Positions 54,469-64,000 of a stretch of DNA of 64,000 bases are shown one piece after another (the stretch's first letter is position 1; the number at the start of each line of letters is the position of its first letter). The translations under genes were made by a program, and so were the position numbers. The stretch covers positions 1-64,000 of the forward strand of contig JAHBTM010000001.1 of the NCBI GenBank assembly GCA_019638635.1, in the 5' to 3' direction. The notes beneath the pieces were generated by a model that worked only from the letters and a program-made list of their open reading frames with translations, made no database searches and was not told where the DNA came from. Source of the stretch: Ferruginibacter sp. (lineage in GTDB: Bacteria > Bacteroidota > Bacteroidia > Chitinophagales > Chitinophagaceae).

Positions 54469-55080
54469 AATATATATTAATACATATTTTATTTAAATCC
54501 AGCTACTATTATTAGGAGTGTGTATTTGTGGAAACTTCACCGGATGATTATTTTGTAAAGTTAAACAGTTTACTTTATCCACTACCAATCCCCTCCTCAT
54601 TCACATTTCAATAATCATGTTATGATATATTCATTCAATATTTCTAATTGTTTTTTCACTGTTAATATACAATGTGTATATCTCTACACTTATTAAAAAG
54701 GGGATAATTTTTTAACGATGGAGTTGTTTACAATTGTGGGAGAAATCCGAATAAAACGGGAATTATCTACTCAAAAAAATCAATGTCTCTTAATCGGTAA
54801 GATTATACACCATTTCTACTAACCTTCCGGAGTTTTAAATTCGGGTTTATACACACCTTTTAACCCCGAGGTGAATAAGCATGTGGATGAAGGGGTTTAC
54901 ATACGGTATATGTATACGTTTATATGTATATATATTTCTCCTGATTAGGCAGTATGAAACCGTACACTTTTTGAACACCTTTTCATAAACTGAATACCGT
55001 TCTGAATTTGGTGCGTTTTCCACAATTTGTTGAACCGTTAAATTCCCCTATTTTTGCCCTCCAAAATTTAACTAAGGTAT
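54469..55080. other. A+T-rich divergent gap, candidate replication origin
   Basis: No gene. Several DnaA-box-like words occur: TTATCCACT (54575-54583), TTATACACC (54803-54811), TTATACACA (54847-54855) and TTTTCCACA (55016-55024). On the minus strand, GTTTCCACA (54527-54535) and ATATACACA (54673-54681) are found. Very A+T-rich runs lie at 54469-54500 and 54898-54935. The flanking genes diverge. Confidence 0.35.
55027..55056 (+). promoter_or_regulatory. Full Bacteroidota-type promoter of the PPIase gene
   Basis: A TTG/TTTG (to 55029) and TATTTTTG (55049-55056) are separated by 19 nt, matching the TTTG-N19-TAnnTTTG arrangement. The ATG follows 24 nt later. Confidence 0.65.
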
Positions 55081-57210
55081 ATGCAGATTATTCAGACCAT
55101 CCGTGATAAGGGTGCGGTAATAGTAATAGTGGTAATCACACTGAGTTTAATTGGCTTTATTCTGATGGATTCCAGCCAGAGTGGCGGCATCTTTAATCCC
55201 ATCTCCACATCGGTGGGAGAAGTGAATGGTGAGGAGATAGACCTGAACGAATTCAACCGAAAGGCGCGGATGGCCGAAGAGATGGAACGCCAACGTACCG
55301 GACAAAACCCCACCGGAGCCCGCACCTATCAAATCAGGGAAGAAACCTGGAATCAGTTGATTGCTGAAAATATTTTCTTTGCTGAATCAGATAAACTGGG
55401 TATTGATTTTACATCCAAAGAACTCTCCCATATATTATTATCGAACGATCCTCAAAATCCGTTATTACAAGAACAGGCATTGCGCGATCCTGCAACCGGC
55501 AAACTGAATGTGGAAGAAGCACAGAAAGTTATTGCCAACATCAAAAAACTTAAGGGTGAACAAAGAGAAAATATTGATGTACAATTACTGAATCCGCTGA
55601 AACTTTCATCCCGCGTAGCGAAATATACCGGCATGTTGAACGCCAGTGCCTATTATCCGAAGTGGATGCAACAGCGCGACGAAGCACAGGCACAGCAGTT
55701 CGCACAAATCAGTTATGTAAATATTCCTTATTATGAATTTCCCGACAGCACTTTTAAGGTAACAGATGAGGAAATTAATAAGTATGTTCAGCGCAATAAG
55801 GTAATGTTCAAACAAGACAAAGGAAAGATGATTTCCTACGTTACTTTTAGTCAGCTCGCCACACGCGAAGACAGTATCCGTACAGAAACTGCTTTGCAAG
55901 AATTAAAACCTTCATTTGAGGCAGATACCACTCCGGCAGTTTTTGTTGCCAAGAATATGTCGGTGATTGAATACGAAGACAGTTACAAACCCGCTTCCAA
56001 ATTACAGTCTGCTTATGCAGGCAATATCATCCTTCAACCGGTTGGAACCGTTTTTGGACCTTATGCCGAAAACAACAATTATGTACTGGCCAAATTAGTA
56101 GGCACTAAAATGTTGCCGGATAGTGTGCGTTCCAAGCACATACTGATTGTAACGAATGATTTGCAAACCGGTGAAGTGATACGGGACGAAGCTTCTGCCA
56201 AAAACCTAGCGGATAGCTTGCTGAATGTTGTCAATGCCGGAGGAGATTTTACCGCATTGGCTGCTCAGTTTTCTGCGGATGGCAGTAAAGATAAAGGCGG
56301 AGATTTGGGAACCTACGGTTTCGGAGCCATGGTTCCGGAGTTCAATGACTTTACATTTAACAACACACCGGGAACACGAGGTGTGGTAAGAACACAGTTT
56401 GGTTACCATGTTATAGAAGTAACACAACAAAAGAATTTTAATCCGGCCTATAAAATTGCATTTGTGGCCAAAGAAATTATTGCGGGCGAACCAACCATTA
56501 ATGCGGCCAGCCTGAATGCCACCAAAGCCTCCGGATTGCAAGGCGGTGCCAAAACGCTTGCTGAATATGCCACTAAAAATGGTTTAACACTCATTGAACA
56601 TCCTCAGGTGGTAAAAGAAAATGATTATACGGTTGGAAGTTTACAAGATGCCCGTCAATTGGTACAATGGGTGAATGAAGCAAAAGTGGGCGAAGTGAGT
56701 GAACCATTTACTATTGGCGATGATTTTGTAGTGGCTACCGTAGTAAAAGCCTATGAGGAAGGATTACAGGATGCTGCCACTGCACGTATGGGTGCTGAGC
56801 CAATGATTTTGAAAGAAAAGAAAACAGAAATGATTGTGAAGAAGATTGGCGAAAAACCCACACTGGAATCTGCCGCTGCCGCTTATGGTAAAACCATTCA
56901 GTATGCAGGTGCCGATTCAACCCTTACGTTGAATAGCCAGGTAGTAACCGGTTTAGGTGTTGAACCTAAGTTGGTGGGTGCAGCCTTCAATAAATCGTAC
57001 ATGACAGCTCCTTCACCCGCTTTCGGCGGCACATCAGGTGTTTTTGTGATTAAGGTAGATAACATTGGAAACAAAGAAGCGATGGGAGAAGAAGCTAAAA
57101 AGTCGATGGAATCTAACCGCATGAATGCTTTACGAAATGCCAATGGCGGATGGTATGAAAGCCTCCGTAAATTGGCTAAGATAAAAGATACCCGCAGCAA
57201 ACATTTTTAA
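55081..57210 (+). CDS. SurA/PpiD-like peptidylprolyl isomerase
   Basis: A 709-residue protein with an N-terminal membrane anchor (VIVIVVITLSLIGFILMDSSQSGG). A SurA N-terminal chaperone domain follows (VGEVNGEEIDLNEFNRKARMAEEMERQRTGQ ... REETWNQLIAENIFF). A parvulin PPIase domain lies at about 340-450: SVRSKHILIVTNDLQTGEVIRDEASAKNLADSLLNVVNAGGDFTALAAQFSADGSKDKGGDLGTYGFGAMVPEFNDFTFNNTPGTRGVVRTQFGYHVIEV. A second, degenerate parvulin-like region extends to the C-terminus. The PpiD layout suggests a foldase for envelope proteins. It carries its own promoter and a strong terminator. Confidence 0.92.
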   Translation: MQIIQTIRDKGAVIVIVVITLSLIGFILMDSSQSGGIFNPISTSVGEVNGEEIDLNEFNRKARMAEEMERQRTGQNPTGARTYQIREETWNQLIAENIFFAESDKLGIDFTSKELSHILLSNDPQNPLLQEQALRDPATGKLNVEEAQKVIANIKKLKGEQRENIDVQLLNPLKLSSRVAKYTGMLNASAYYPKWMQQRDEAQAQQFAQISYVNIPYYEFPDSTFKVTDEEINKYVQRNKVMFKQDKGKMISYVTFSQLATREDSIRTETALQELKPSFEADTTPAVFVAKNMSVIEYEDSYKPASKLQSAYAGNIILQPVGTVFGPYAENNNYVLAKLVGTKMLPDSVRSKHILIVTNDLQTGEVIRDEASAKNLADSLLNVVNAGGDFTALAAQFSADGSKDKGGDLGTYGFGAMVPEFNDFTFNNTPGTRGVVRTQFGYHVIEVTQQKNFNPAYKIAFVAKEIIAGEPTINAASLNATKASGLQGGAKTLAEYATKNGLTLIEHPQVVKENDYTVGSLQDARQLVQWVNEAKVGEVSEPFTIGDDFVVATVVKAYEEGLQDAATARMGAEPMILKEKKTEMIVKKIGEKPTLESAAAAYGKTIQYAGADSTLTLNSQVVTGLGVEPKLVGAAFNKSYMTAPSPAFGGTSGVFVIKVDNIGNKEAMGEEAKKSMESNRMNALRNANGGWYESLRKLAKIKDTRSKHF

Positions 57211-57229
57211 TTTGATTATACACAACGTG

Positions 57230-57258
57230 AACCCGGGCATTTGGTCCGGGTTTTTTTT
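57230..57258 (+). terminator. Terminator of the PPIase gene
   Basis: AACCCGG (57230-57236) pairs with CCGGGTT (57246-57252), followed by TTTTTT. Confidence 0.85.
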
Positions 57259-57305
57259 GCAAATGATTGGGGTTTCGCGCCACGAACCGCTGTAAAAGGA
57301 TTACT

Positions 57306-57313
57306 TACCTTTG
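57306..57313 (+). promoter_or_regulatory. -7 promoter element of the DUF2480 gene
   Basis: TACCTTTG fits TAnnTTTG. The ATG at 57318 is only four bases further on, so the message should be leaderless or nearly so. Confidence 0.6.
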
Positions 57314-57317
57314 CGGT

Positions 57318-57824
57318 ATGAATGGAGAGATTGTAAACAAAGTGGCCGCGAGCGGTATCATAACCATTGACCCTGCTGCCTTTTTACCGGTGCCGGGTGT
57401 TACGGTGTTCGATGTACAACCCTTTTTATTCAGGGGTTTAATATTAAAAGAAAAAGATTTCAGGGAGGCATTAAAAAATCTGGAGATAACACCCTATCAG
57501 CAGGTATTGGTTACCGTTACCTGTAGTGCCGATGCCATCATTCCTCAGTGGGCGTATATGCTGGCGGCCAGTACATTGCAACCCCATGCCCGTGCGGTGT
57601 ATTTTGGTACAGCGCAACAGGCCACCGAACAATATATGTTAGAACAGATTGAACAGATGGATGTATTACCCTTTACCGATGCGCGCATTGTATTAAAAGG
57701 GTGCGGTGATGCAGATATTCCGGCTTCGGTGTATGTGGCCTTAACCCGCAAACTACAACCGGTAGTAAAAAGTTTGATGTACGGCGAGCCTTGCAGTACA
57801 GTACCGGTGTATAAAAAGAAATAA
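57318..57824 (+). CDS. DUF2480 family protein
   Basis: A 168-residue cytosolic protein: MNGEIVNKVAASGIITIDPAAFLPVPGVTVFDVQPFLFRGLILKEKDFREALKNLE, CSADAIIPQWAYMLAA and VLKGCGDADIPASVYVALTRKLQPVVKSLMYGEPCSTVPVYKK, the conserved layout of DUF2480, a Bacteroidota-specific family. Function unknown. Start at 57318, not 57267, because the promoter element lies between them. It stands alone, downstream of the PPIase terminator. Confidence 0.9.
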   Translation: MNGEIVNKVAASGIITIDPAAFLPVPGVTVFDVQPFLFRGLILKEKDFREALKNLEITPYQQVLVTVTCSADAIIPQWAYMLAASTLQPHARAVYFGTAQQATEQYMLEQIEQMDVLPFTDARIVLKGCGDADIPASVYVALTRKLQPVVKSLMYGEPCSTVPVYKKK

Positions 57825-59327
57825 TTGCATTTTCAATGCGACTTGCCAGAAGAAAGATTCATTTCTTTCCCGCAGAATGCCACAAAAAATTACGCAGAAG
57901 TGCGCTGAAATTCACTCAACCATTCCGCGAAAATCTGCGAAAGCATCAACGCACATCCGTTGTATAAAAAAACAAGTGTGTTTCATAGCTGCGATTCAAC
58001 ATTAAAACGCTCAGAAGAAACAAAATCTGAATTAAATAATCAGATTAAAGAACCAACCCCGCCAGAGGCGGGGCTACAGTAGCACTAAAGCTTAATCGTA
58101 GCTACCCGATGCGCTGGGGTAATGGCGCATCGCTGTCCTTTTTGGTTCCTTTTTAGACAAGTAAAAAGGAACAAGAAAAACAATTAGTCATTCGCTGATA
58201 TTCTCTCAGAAAGTTGGACAAGAAACAAAGGAACAAGAAAATCAAAATTTGTACTTAATAGTATAAAAATGGAAGACTGTTCCGCTGTTTGGCAGTACAG
58301 TAGTACAAAAGCTTAATCGTAGCAACCCGATGCGCTGGGGTAATGGCGCATCGGTGCCCTTTTGTGTTCCTTTTGGGCAAGCAAAAGGAACAAGAAAAAC
58401 AATTCATTCTCGCAGAATGCCGCAGAAATTTATTCAAACCATTTAGTTTTTTAACGAAAAAAAATCAACACGTCTCAGCGGTAAAAACCTTTATTATTTC
58501 TTTATCTTCTTTTTCCTTGATGAAAAAGAAGCAAAAAATCAAGTTGAATCAAGGCGATTGCTTCGCACCACTTGTGTCTGCGCTTCGGGCTTCCCTCTTT
58601 TTACTGCTCGGCTTCAGGCTGGGCGTATAGTAAAAAGCGCCACTCCGCTTGCCACTTCGTTATCGCTGCGATTCAACGTTAAAACGCTCAGAAGAATCAA
58701 AATCTGAATTAAATAATACGATCGAAGAACCAACCCCGCCAGAGGCGGGGCTACAGTAGCACAATAGCTTAATCGTAGCTACCCGATGCGTGGTGGTAAT
58801 GGCGCATCGGTGACCTTTTGTGTTCCTTTTGGGCAAGCAAAAGGAACAAGAAAACATTTCTTTCACGCAGAATACCGCAAAAAAATACGCAGAAGTACGC
58901 TGAAATGTATTCAACCGGTTCTGAGAGAATCTGCGAAAACATCCGCGCGAATCAACAGGAGAAAAAGTTAATATATACTGCAAAAAACCAACACACATGC
59001 GCAGGATACAGATTCAACTCTTTTCTATTCAAACGCAATTTGTTTGAATGATATAGACACCACACAGTATAAAAATTATTAAACTAAAAACCTTTTTGTA
59101 CACTATTCCAAGTTAATAAATCCCAAAGAGCCAAATAAATTGAGAAAATTTTAAATTAATTTTTTGTTATAAACATTTTATCCCATAAATTCACTGTTCG
59201 ATTCAATACTCCAACTGTAAAAGCTAACCGAATTCCTCCCTCTGTCAACGCATCAAATGCAGTATTCATGCATGTTTAAAACAAATCATGTATGCTACTG
59301 AATTATTTTTTTATTAAACTATTGTTT
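57825..59327. repeat. Repeat-rich gene-free region
   Basis: It holds a structured repeat in three copies (57988-58178, 58288-58402, 58662-58855). The copies share CCCCGCCagaGGCGGGG, GATGCGC...GCGCATC and TTCCTTTT...AAAAGGAA hairpins; the first hairpin is absent from copy 2. CGCAGAA-type repeats lie at 57847-57955, 58403-58440 and 58850-58975. The stretch 58520-58650 shows lysine-codon-rich short frames of no credible gene. 59040-59327 is A+T-rich and probably carries the promoter of the next gene. Confidence 0.7.
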
Positions 59328-62300
59328 ATGAAAGTCTTTACGTTAAAGCTAACTGGAAGCAAAACAGCAACTTGGTTTTCAAGTGTACTGATGGTGATTA
59401 TGATGTTTTTCACCAGTGTCTCCCATGGGCAGATTGTGTTAACAGAAAATTTTGAGAGTCCAACGTTTCCGCCAACGGGGTGGTTAGTGACCAATGAGGG
59501 TTCAGGAAACACATGGGTACGATCTACCTCAACGTCCTCGCCGACGAACATATCTGGATCAACGGGGCATATGCGGTATTCATGGAATTCAAGTAATGCT
59601 GCCAATACATGGGCCTACACCTCTGCATTGAGCTTGGAATCTGGAAAAACGTATATAATTGACTTTTTTTTAGCGGCCGGGGGAGCAACATTTCCAGAGC
59701 GGATGAAGGTTACTATAGGAAACGCTCAAACTGTGGCGGCACAATCTACCACGTTGCTTGACTTTCCTAGTTATACCACAACTACTCAAACCAAGCAGGG
59801 TACCACATTTACTGTGCCCTCCACCGGAACATATTATATAGCATTCAATTGTTATTCTATCGCTGACCAATTTAATTTAAGCGTAGATAACATAAGCATT
59901 AGGGAAGTGGTAAATGTAGATGGAGCACCTATTAATTTTAGTGCCACTGCAGTTACAGCCTCCAGCATGACAGTAAACTGGGAAGATAATTCTACCAATG
60001 AGGTAGGATTCAGGGTATTCAGATCAACAGACAATGTGAATTTCACTCAGGTAGGAGCAGATATTCCAACTACTTCTGCCGCAACAACAGGAACAGCATA
60101 CAACCTGCCTCAAACAGGTCTTGTTCCCAATCAAATTTACTATTATAGGATAGTTGCATATGCTGATGATGTGTCCAGTTTTTTAACTGGCTCGCAAACA
60201 ACATCCGCAGCCCCGGTATATACTTGGGATGGTTCAGAAGGAACAGTATTCGGTAATGCGGATAACTGGACACCGGCACGTACAACCCCGTCGAATGTTG
60301 ACGTACTGGTGTTTGATGGCACCACCTCCACAGTAACCGCGGTTACCACACAAACCATTGGCCAGTTAAGGGTAATCAATAATGCAACTGTTACAGCCAC
60401 TTCGGCTGCTTCAGCTACCTTAACCCTTAGCGGCGGCGGCGGAGATGACTTAGATATTCAAACGGGTTCCAGCATCAACTTCAGCGGAACCTCAGCCATG
60501 GGCATTGCGTTTGCTACCGGCAGTCATACGGCAAACATTGCCGGTACCTTCCAAACCAGCACCACGGGTACATTTACCCTAAACACCACCAACTCGGTGA
60601 TGAATGTGTACGGAACCCTCACCCTGGGTGCCGGCACCAATACCAATACAGGTGCCATTGGTACACGTGTGTTCCATCCAAATTCGGTATGTAACATAAA
60701 TACAAACAGCATAAATATTCCTACTGCAACTTGGGATGCAACGGCTACCCTCAATATCAACGGAGTAGTTGCAGCTACATCTCCTACCATAACTTCAGGT
60801 CAAAGCTTTGGTAATATCAACTGGAATTCCACCGGCCAAACCGGTACATTTAACTTGTTCAGTACTTCAGCGTATACCATTCAGGGAACATTAACGGTTA
60901 CCAGCACCGGTACCGGTAAGTTGAGATTAAGTACCAGTTCAACCCTTACCTTAAACAACATCACGGTAAACGGCGGAACATTTGAACTTATGAATGGAGC
61001 CGGTACTTATACCATTGGTGGAAACATTACGCAGGGTGGCGGATCATTTGATTGGAATTTTGCATCCAGTTCCGGTACCGTGAACCTGGCGGGTAACGTT
61101 TCACGCACAGCAGGCACCATGATAAAAACAGGGACTGCTACCGGTCATTTCTTAGTATTGAACGGTACGGCAGCCCAAACCATTGATATACCTACTACCG
61201 TTGTTCAGAGCTATCGCCTGAACAATACCTCCGGTTTAAACATCACCGGAACCCTTAATATTAATAATAGCTGTACGCTGGATATGCGTGCCGGAAACAT
61301 CCTGACAGGTGCCGTTACATATGGCGCAACTGGAACTACACTTTCTTACACCGGTACTACCAGCCAGTCGGCTACCGCCATAGAATTCCCCGCTACAGCA
61401 GGTCCTTTCAATTTAACCATTAATAATACAGGGACTGCACCCAACAATACAGTTACCATGCCATTTGACCGTTCCATTGGAGGAACTGCTAGCGGTACAG
61501 TATTGAATTTAACGAATGGGGTATTAGATAACATCGGTTATACTTTAACCGTATTGAACACAAACACATCAGCCGTAACCACGGTTACCAGCGGCGCACG
61601 TTATATAACGGGTCGTTTGGCGCGCGTATTACCGGCCAACCTTACTGGAACCAACACCTATGGATTCCCGGTAGGTAAAACCACCAACAATGCGTTTGAA
61701 TTAATTAACCCTACCACCAATGCGGGCGGTACGGTAACTATTGTAGCGGAAGCATTTGACGGAGCAACCGGAGGAAATGCCGGAAGTTCATTGAGTGCTA
61801 TCAGCAATGCACGCTACTGGGTAACCGCTATCAGTGCCGGTGGTGCGAATTTCACCGATACGCGCATACGCCTGAATGATACCCGCGGCTCATTTGATGT
61901 AATCGGCGGAAGTGCAACCTTAACCGGCGACTATGAGCTGGTAGGTGGATTCCCGGCAACATTAACTTCCACTAGTATTGCTTCGGTAGCCCCGGCTGTT
62001 TCCTCTTTGGGTTATTATTTAATGGCCAATCCGGCTTCACCGGAAATTTCAGACATTACCATAGATCCAGCAACAGCACAATGTACCAATGTAGCCCGCA
62101 CCATCACAGCTACAGTGGAAGAAGGCGGAGCGGCATTAACACTAGTTGAGATACGTTATCAGGTAAATGGCGGTTCTGTGCAAAATGTTGCCATGACCAA
62201 TACCTCCGGAGATACCTGGGAAGGAGTGATACCTACAGTAACACCTGCCAACGGTACAGTTACCTGGAGTATCTATGCTGAAGACGCAGCCGCGTTGAGT

Positions 62301-64000
62301 AAATCAGTAGCCGGCCCGTCATATAAAGATGAGCCATTGTTTGGTGCAGTAGCAACAGCTACCGCTAACCCATCTACCATTTGCTCAGGGGCTGACGTTA
62401 GTTTAAGTGTAAGTTATACGGAAGTTCCTGTAGCCGGACAAATCGGAACTGGTGCAGGAACAAGCAGTTCTGCGGGAGTGTCACCGTATTATCATGGATA
62501 TGGTGGGGCCAAAACACAATATATTATAACTGCTGCCGAATTAAGCGCCGTTGGAATGGTTGCGGGTAATATCTCAAGTGTTTCATTCGAGATATCATCT
62601 CTTGGTACTTCAACACTGAATGGCTTTGCGATTAGCATGGGCCATACAGCACAGCCAGCAGCGGTATCAAATGCACCGATTACTTCAGGCTTAACACAAG
62701 TGTACTCAGCGGCATCTCAAACGCTTACTTCGGGAGTGAATAATTATGTATTTACCACTCCATTTACATGGGATGGTACCTCCAACATTGTGGTTTCTGT
62801 TTGTTATAGTAACAACAATGCAGGAGGTTCTTCATCTACCGTTAGAACGGATGTTGGTTCATTTACGAGCTCTATGGCCGTTTATGCGGATAATGCTACT
62901 TCAACTGCCGTTTGTGCAGCTACCTCTTCTGCCGGTTTAGGTACTTTAAGTAGCAATACTACTTCCAGTACCCGACCTAAAATGGTGTTTACAGGAACTG
63001 CGGTTCAGCCATTATATACAATTGAATGGAATGATGGAACCAATCCTGTTGGAAGTGGCACACCTATCGTTGTTAGCCCTGCTTCTAATACATCCTATAC
63101 TGCAGTAGCTACCTTTACAAGCAATGGTTGTACACTTACTTCCAACGCAGCTGCTGTAACCGTTAACCCACTTCCTGCTGAACCAACCAGTGCAGTAGGT
63201 TCTACACAGTGTGGTTTAGGAACTCCAACTGCCTTTGTAACTGGCGGTTTACCGGGTCAGTTCCGCTGGTACCTGGAAGCTACCGGAGGCACAGCGATTC
63301 CGGGTGAAGAAAATCAACAATTGGATACTTATACAATAAGCACCACCACTACATTCTATGTAGCCATTTTTGATGGCACCTGCGAGAGCACACGCGTACC
63401 GGTAACCGCTACCGTGAATCCTCCGGATGCTGTGGATGCTACCGTAGTATCCAATGATGTGTGTGTGAGCAGCTCATTTGATTTAACCGCTGTTCAAACA
63501 GGAAGCAATCAAACATATACTTATACCTGGACGGCCTCTCCGGAAGCCGGAAGCGGTATCACCGGTTCTGAAGTAGGCGAAGTAGTAAACATCACGCCAA
63601 CCGTTGCAGGAACCTACACCTACACAGTAACCGCTGTAGATGGTGCTTGTACTACTACATCAGATGTGGTGGTTACGGTGTTAGATTTACCAAATATTAC
63701 CAGTGCCACTGCAACACCTGCAACTATTTGCAACGGAGGCAGCAGCACACTGGAAGCCATTTCTCAATCTACAGCTCCCGCTACTGCAACATTGGGTACG
63801 GGTACAATTACTAATTTAGCAACCGGATTTTCATCAACAGCATACCCTGCACCATTTGGTAACTATTATGAAGGTGCCAAGAACCAATTCTTGATTCTGG
63901 CCAGCGAGTTAACCTCGGCAGGTTTATCAGCAGGCAATATCTCAAGCCTCGCCTTTGATGTGGTTACACCTCAGGTTGAACCATTGAAAAACTTCACCAT
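59328..64000 (+). CDS. Giant modular secreted surface protein (3' end outside window)
   Basis: The frame is open from ATG 59328 to the window end (1557 codons). It has a signal peptide (ending SVSHGQ), then an adhesin or MAM-like jelly-roll domain (IVLTENFESPTFPPTGWLVTNEGSGNTWVRS, to about residue 185). A fibronectin type III domain follows (INFSATAVTASSMTVNWEDNSTNEVGFRVFRSTDN). Next come long Thr/Ser/Asn-rich strands of a beta-helix (LTVTSTGTGKLRLSTSSTLTLNNITVNGG). Later, Ig-like/HYR-type modules carry CTSNGC pairs and a repeated module with KTQYIITAAELSAVGMVAGNISSVSFEI (about 62495) and KNQFLILASELTSAGLSAGNISSLAFDV (about 63880). A C-terminal type IX secretion sorting domain is expected beyond the edge but not seen. 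Probably an adhesin or matrix protein. Confidence 0.85.
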   Translation, partial: MKVFTLKLTGSKTATWFSSVLMVIMMFFTSVSHGQIVLTENFESPTFPPTGWLVTNEGSGNTWVRSTSTSSPTNISGSTGHMRYSWNSSNAANTWAYTSALSLESGKTYIIDFFLAAGGATFPERMKVTIGNAQTVAAQSTTLLDFPSYTTTTQTKQGTTFTVPSTGTYYIAFNCYSIADQFNLSVDNISIREVVNVDGAPINFSATAVTASSMTVNWEDNSTNEVGFRVFRSTDNVNFTQVGADIPTTSAATTGTAYNLPQTGLVPNQIYYYRIVAYADDVSSFLTGSQTTSAAPVYTWDGSEGTVFGNADNWTPARTTPSNVDVLVFDGTTSTVTAVTTQTIGQLRVINNATVTATSAASATLTLSGGGGDDLDIQTGSSINFSGTSAMGIAFATGSHTANIAGTFQTSTTGTFTLNTTNSVMNVYGTLTLGAGTNTNTGAIGTRVFHPNSVCNINTNSINIPTATWDATATLNINGVVAATSPTITSGQSFGNINWNSTGQTGTFNLFSTSAYTIQGTLTVTSTGTGKLRLSTSSTLTLNNITVNGGTFELMNGAGTYTIGGNITQGGGSFDWNFASSSGTVNLAGNVSRTAGTMIKTGTATGHFLVLNGTAAQTIDIPTTVVQSYRLNNTSGLNITGTLNINNSCTLDMRAGNILTGAVTYGATGTTLSYTGTTSQSATAIEFPATAGPFNLTINNTGTAPNNTVTMPFDRSIGGTASGTVLNLTNGVLDNIGYTLTVLNTNTSAVTTVTSGARYITGRLARVLPANLTGTNTYGFPVGKTTNNAFELINPTTNAGGTVTIVAEAFDGATGGNAGSSLSAISNARYWVTAISAGGANFTDTRIRLNDTRGSFDVIGGSATLTGDYELVGGFPATLTSTSIASVAPAVSSLGYYLMANPASPEISDITIDPATAQCTNVARTITATVEEGGAALTLVEIRYQVNGGSVQNVAMTNTSGDTWEGVIPTVTPANGTVTWSIYAEDAAALSKSVAGPSYKDEPLFGAVATATANPSTICSGADVSLSVSYTEVPVAGQIGTGAGTSSSAGVSPYYHGYGGAKTQYIITAAELSAVGMVAGNISSVSFEISSLGTSTLNGFAISMGHTAQPAAVSNAPITSGLTQVYSAASQTLTSGVNNYVFTTPFTWDGTSNIVVSVCYSNNNAGGSSSTVRTDVGSFTSSMAVYADNATSTAVCAATSSAGLGTLSSNTTSSTRPKMVFTGTAVQPLYTIEWNDGTNPVGSGTPIVVSPASNTSYTAVATFTSNGCTLTSNAAAVTVNPLPAEPTSAVGSTQCGLGTPTAFVTGGLPGQFRWYLEATGGTAIPGEENQQLDTYTISTTTTFYVAIFDGTCESTRVPVTATVNPPDAVDATVVSNDVCVSSSFDLTAVQTGSNQTYTYTWTASPEAGSGITGSEVGEVVNITPTVAGTYTYTVTAVDGACTTTSDVVVTVLDLPNITSATATPATICNGGSSTLEAISQSTAPATATLGTGTITNLATGFSSTAYPAPFGNYYEGAKNQFLILASELTSAGLSAGNISSLAFDVVTPQVEPLKNFT

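Noticed and set aside
59303..61534. Antisense frames in the giant surface protein gene
   Set aside because: They arise from the Thr/Val-rich repeats of the plus-strand gene, which has an uninterrupted frame throughout.

Overview
The window comes from a member of the Bacteroidota, probably close to Chitinophagales/Sphingobacteriales. The evidence is repeated TAnnTTTG -7 promoter elements with very short leaders, Bacteroidota-typical families (DUF5777, DUF2480, bacterial GH3, propeller/Y_Y_Y histidine kinases with LytTR regulators, a secreted modular surface protein), and very few Shine-Dalgarno sequences.

Region 1 (1-14.53 kb) is visibly A+T-richer and is the right-hand part of an integrated element. 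It ends at a 3' half-tRNA (CAU anticodon) followed by that tRNA's own terminator, with a tyrosine recombinase alongside. From right to left it holds the integrase, an unknown protein, an excisionase-like HTH protein, a DUF3987 protein, an A+T-rich segment with iteron-like repeats, an unknown protein, radC and ssb. Next comes an ~800-nt non-coding locus packed with long inverted repeats (candidate large structured RNA), then a two-gene Gabija-type defence system (gajA/gajB), two small unrelated genes, and at the left edge the end of a large protein with a small membrane protein behind it. attC-like imperfect palindromes lie around the Gabija unit and the next gene.

Region 2 (14.53-17.76 kb) is a repeat-rich junction: a tandem repeat array, REP-like palindromes beside an IS200-like transposase, an MFS transporter and a Flavo-1-like RNA candidate.

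Region 3 (17.7-25.1 kb) is one co-directional cluster: an OB-fold protein, two haem-motif lipoproteins, YceI, a DUF5777 barrel, a second YceI, then a propeller histidine kinase and its LytTR response regulator.

Region 4 (25.2-54.5 kb) is ordinary core genome: metF, lptB, GH3, fabG, SulP plus beta-carbonic anhydrase, recA, an EamA transporter, an intradiol-dioxygenase-like/thioredoxin-like fusion, a membrane LytTR regulator, esterase, SixA-type phosphatase, S1/P1 nuclease, amidophosphoribosyltransferase, a second ssb, mnmG, ybeY, feoA, nadD, chrA-like, an IPNS-like oxygenase and nadA.

Region 5 (54.5-64 kb) opens with a 600-bp A+T-rich gap holding several DnaA-box-like words between divergent genes (possible origin). 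It is followed by a SurA/PpiD-like foldase, a DUF2480 gene, 1.5 kb of interspersed repeats, and a very large modular secreted protein that runs off the right edge.
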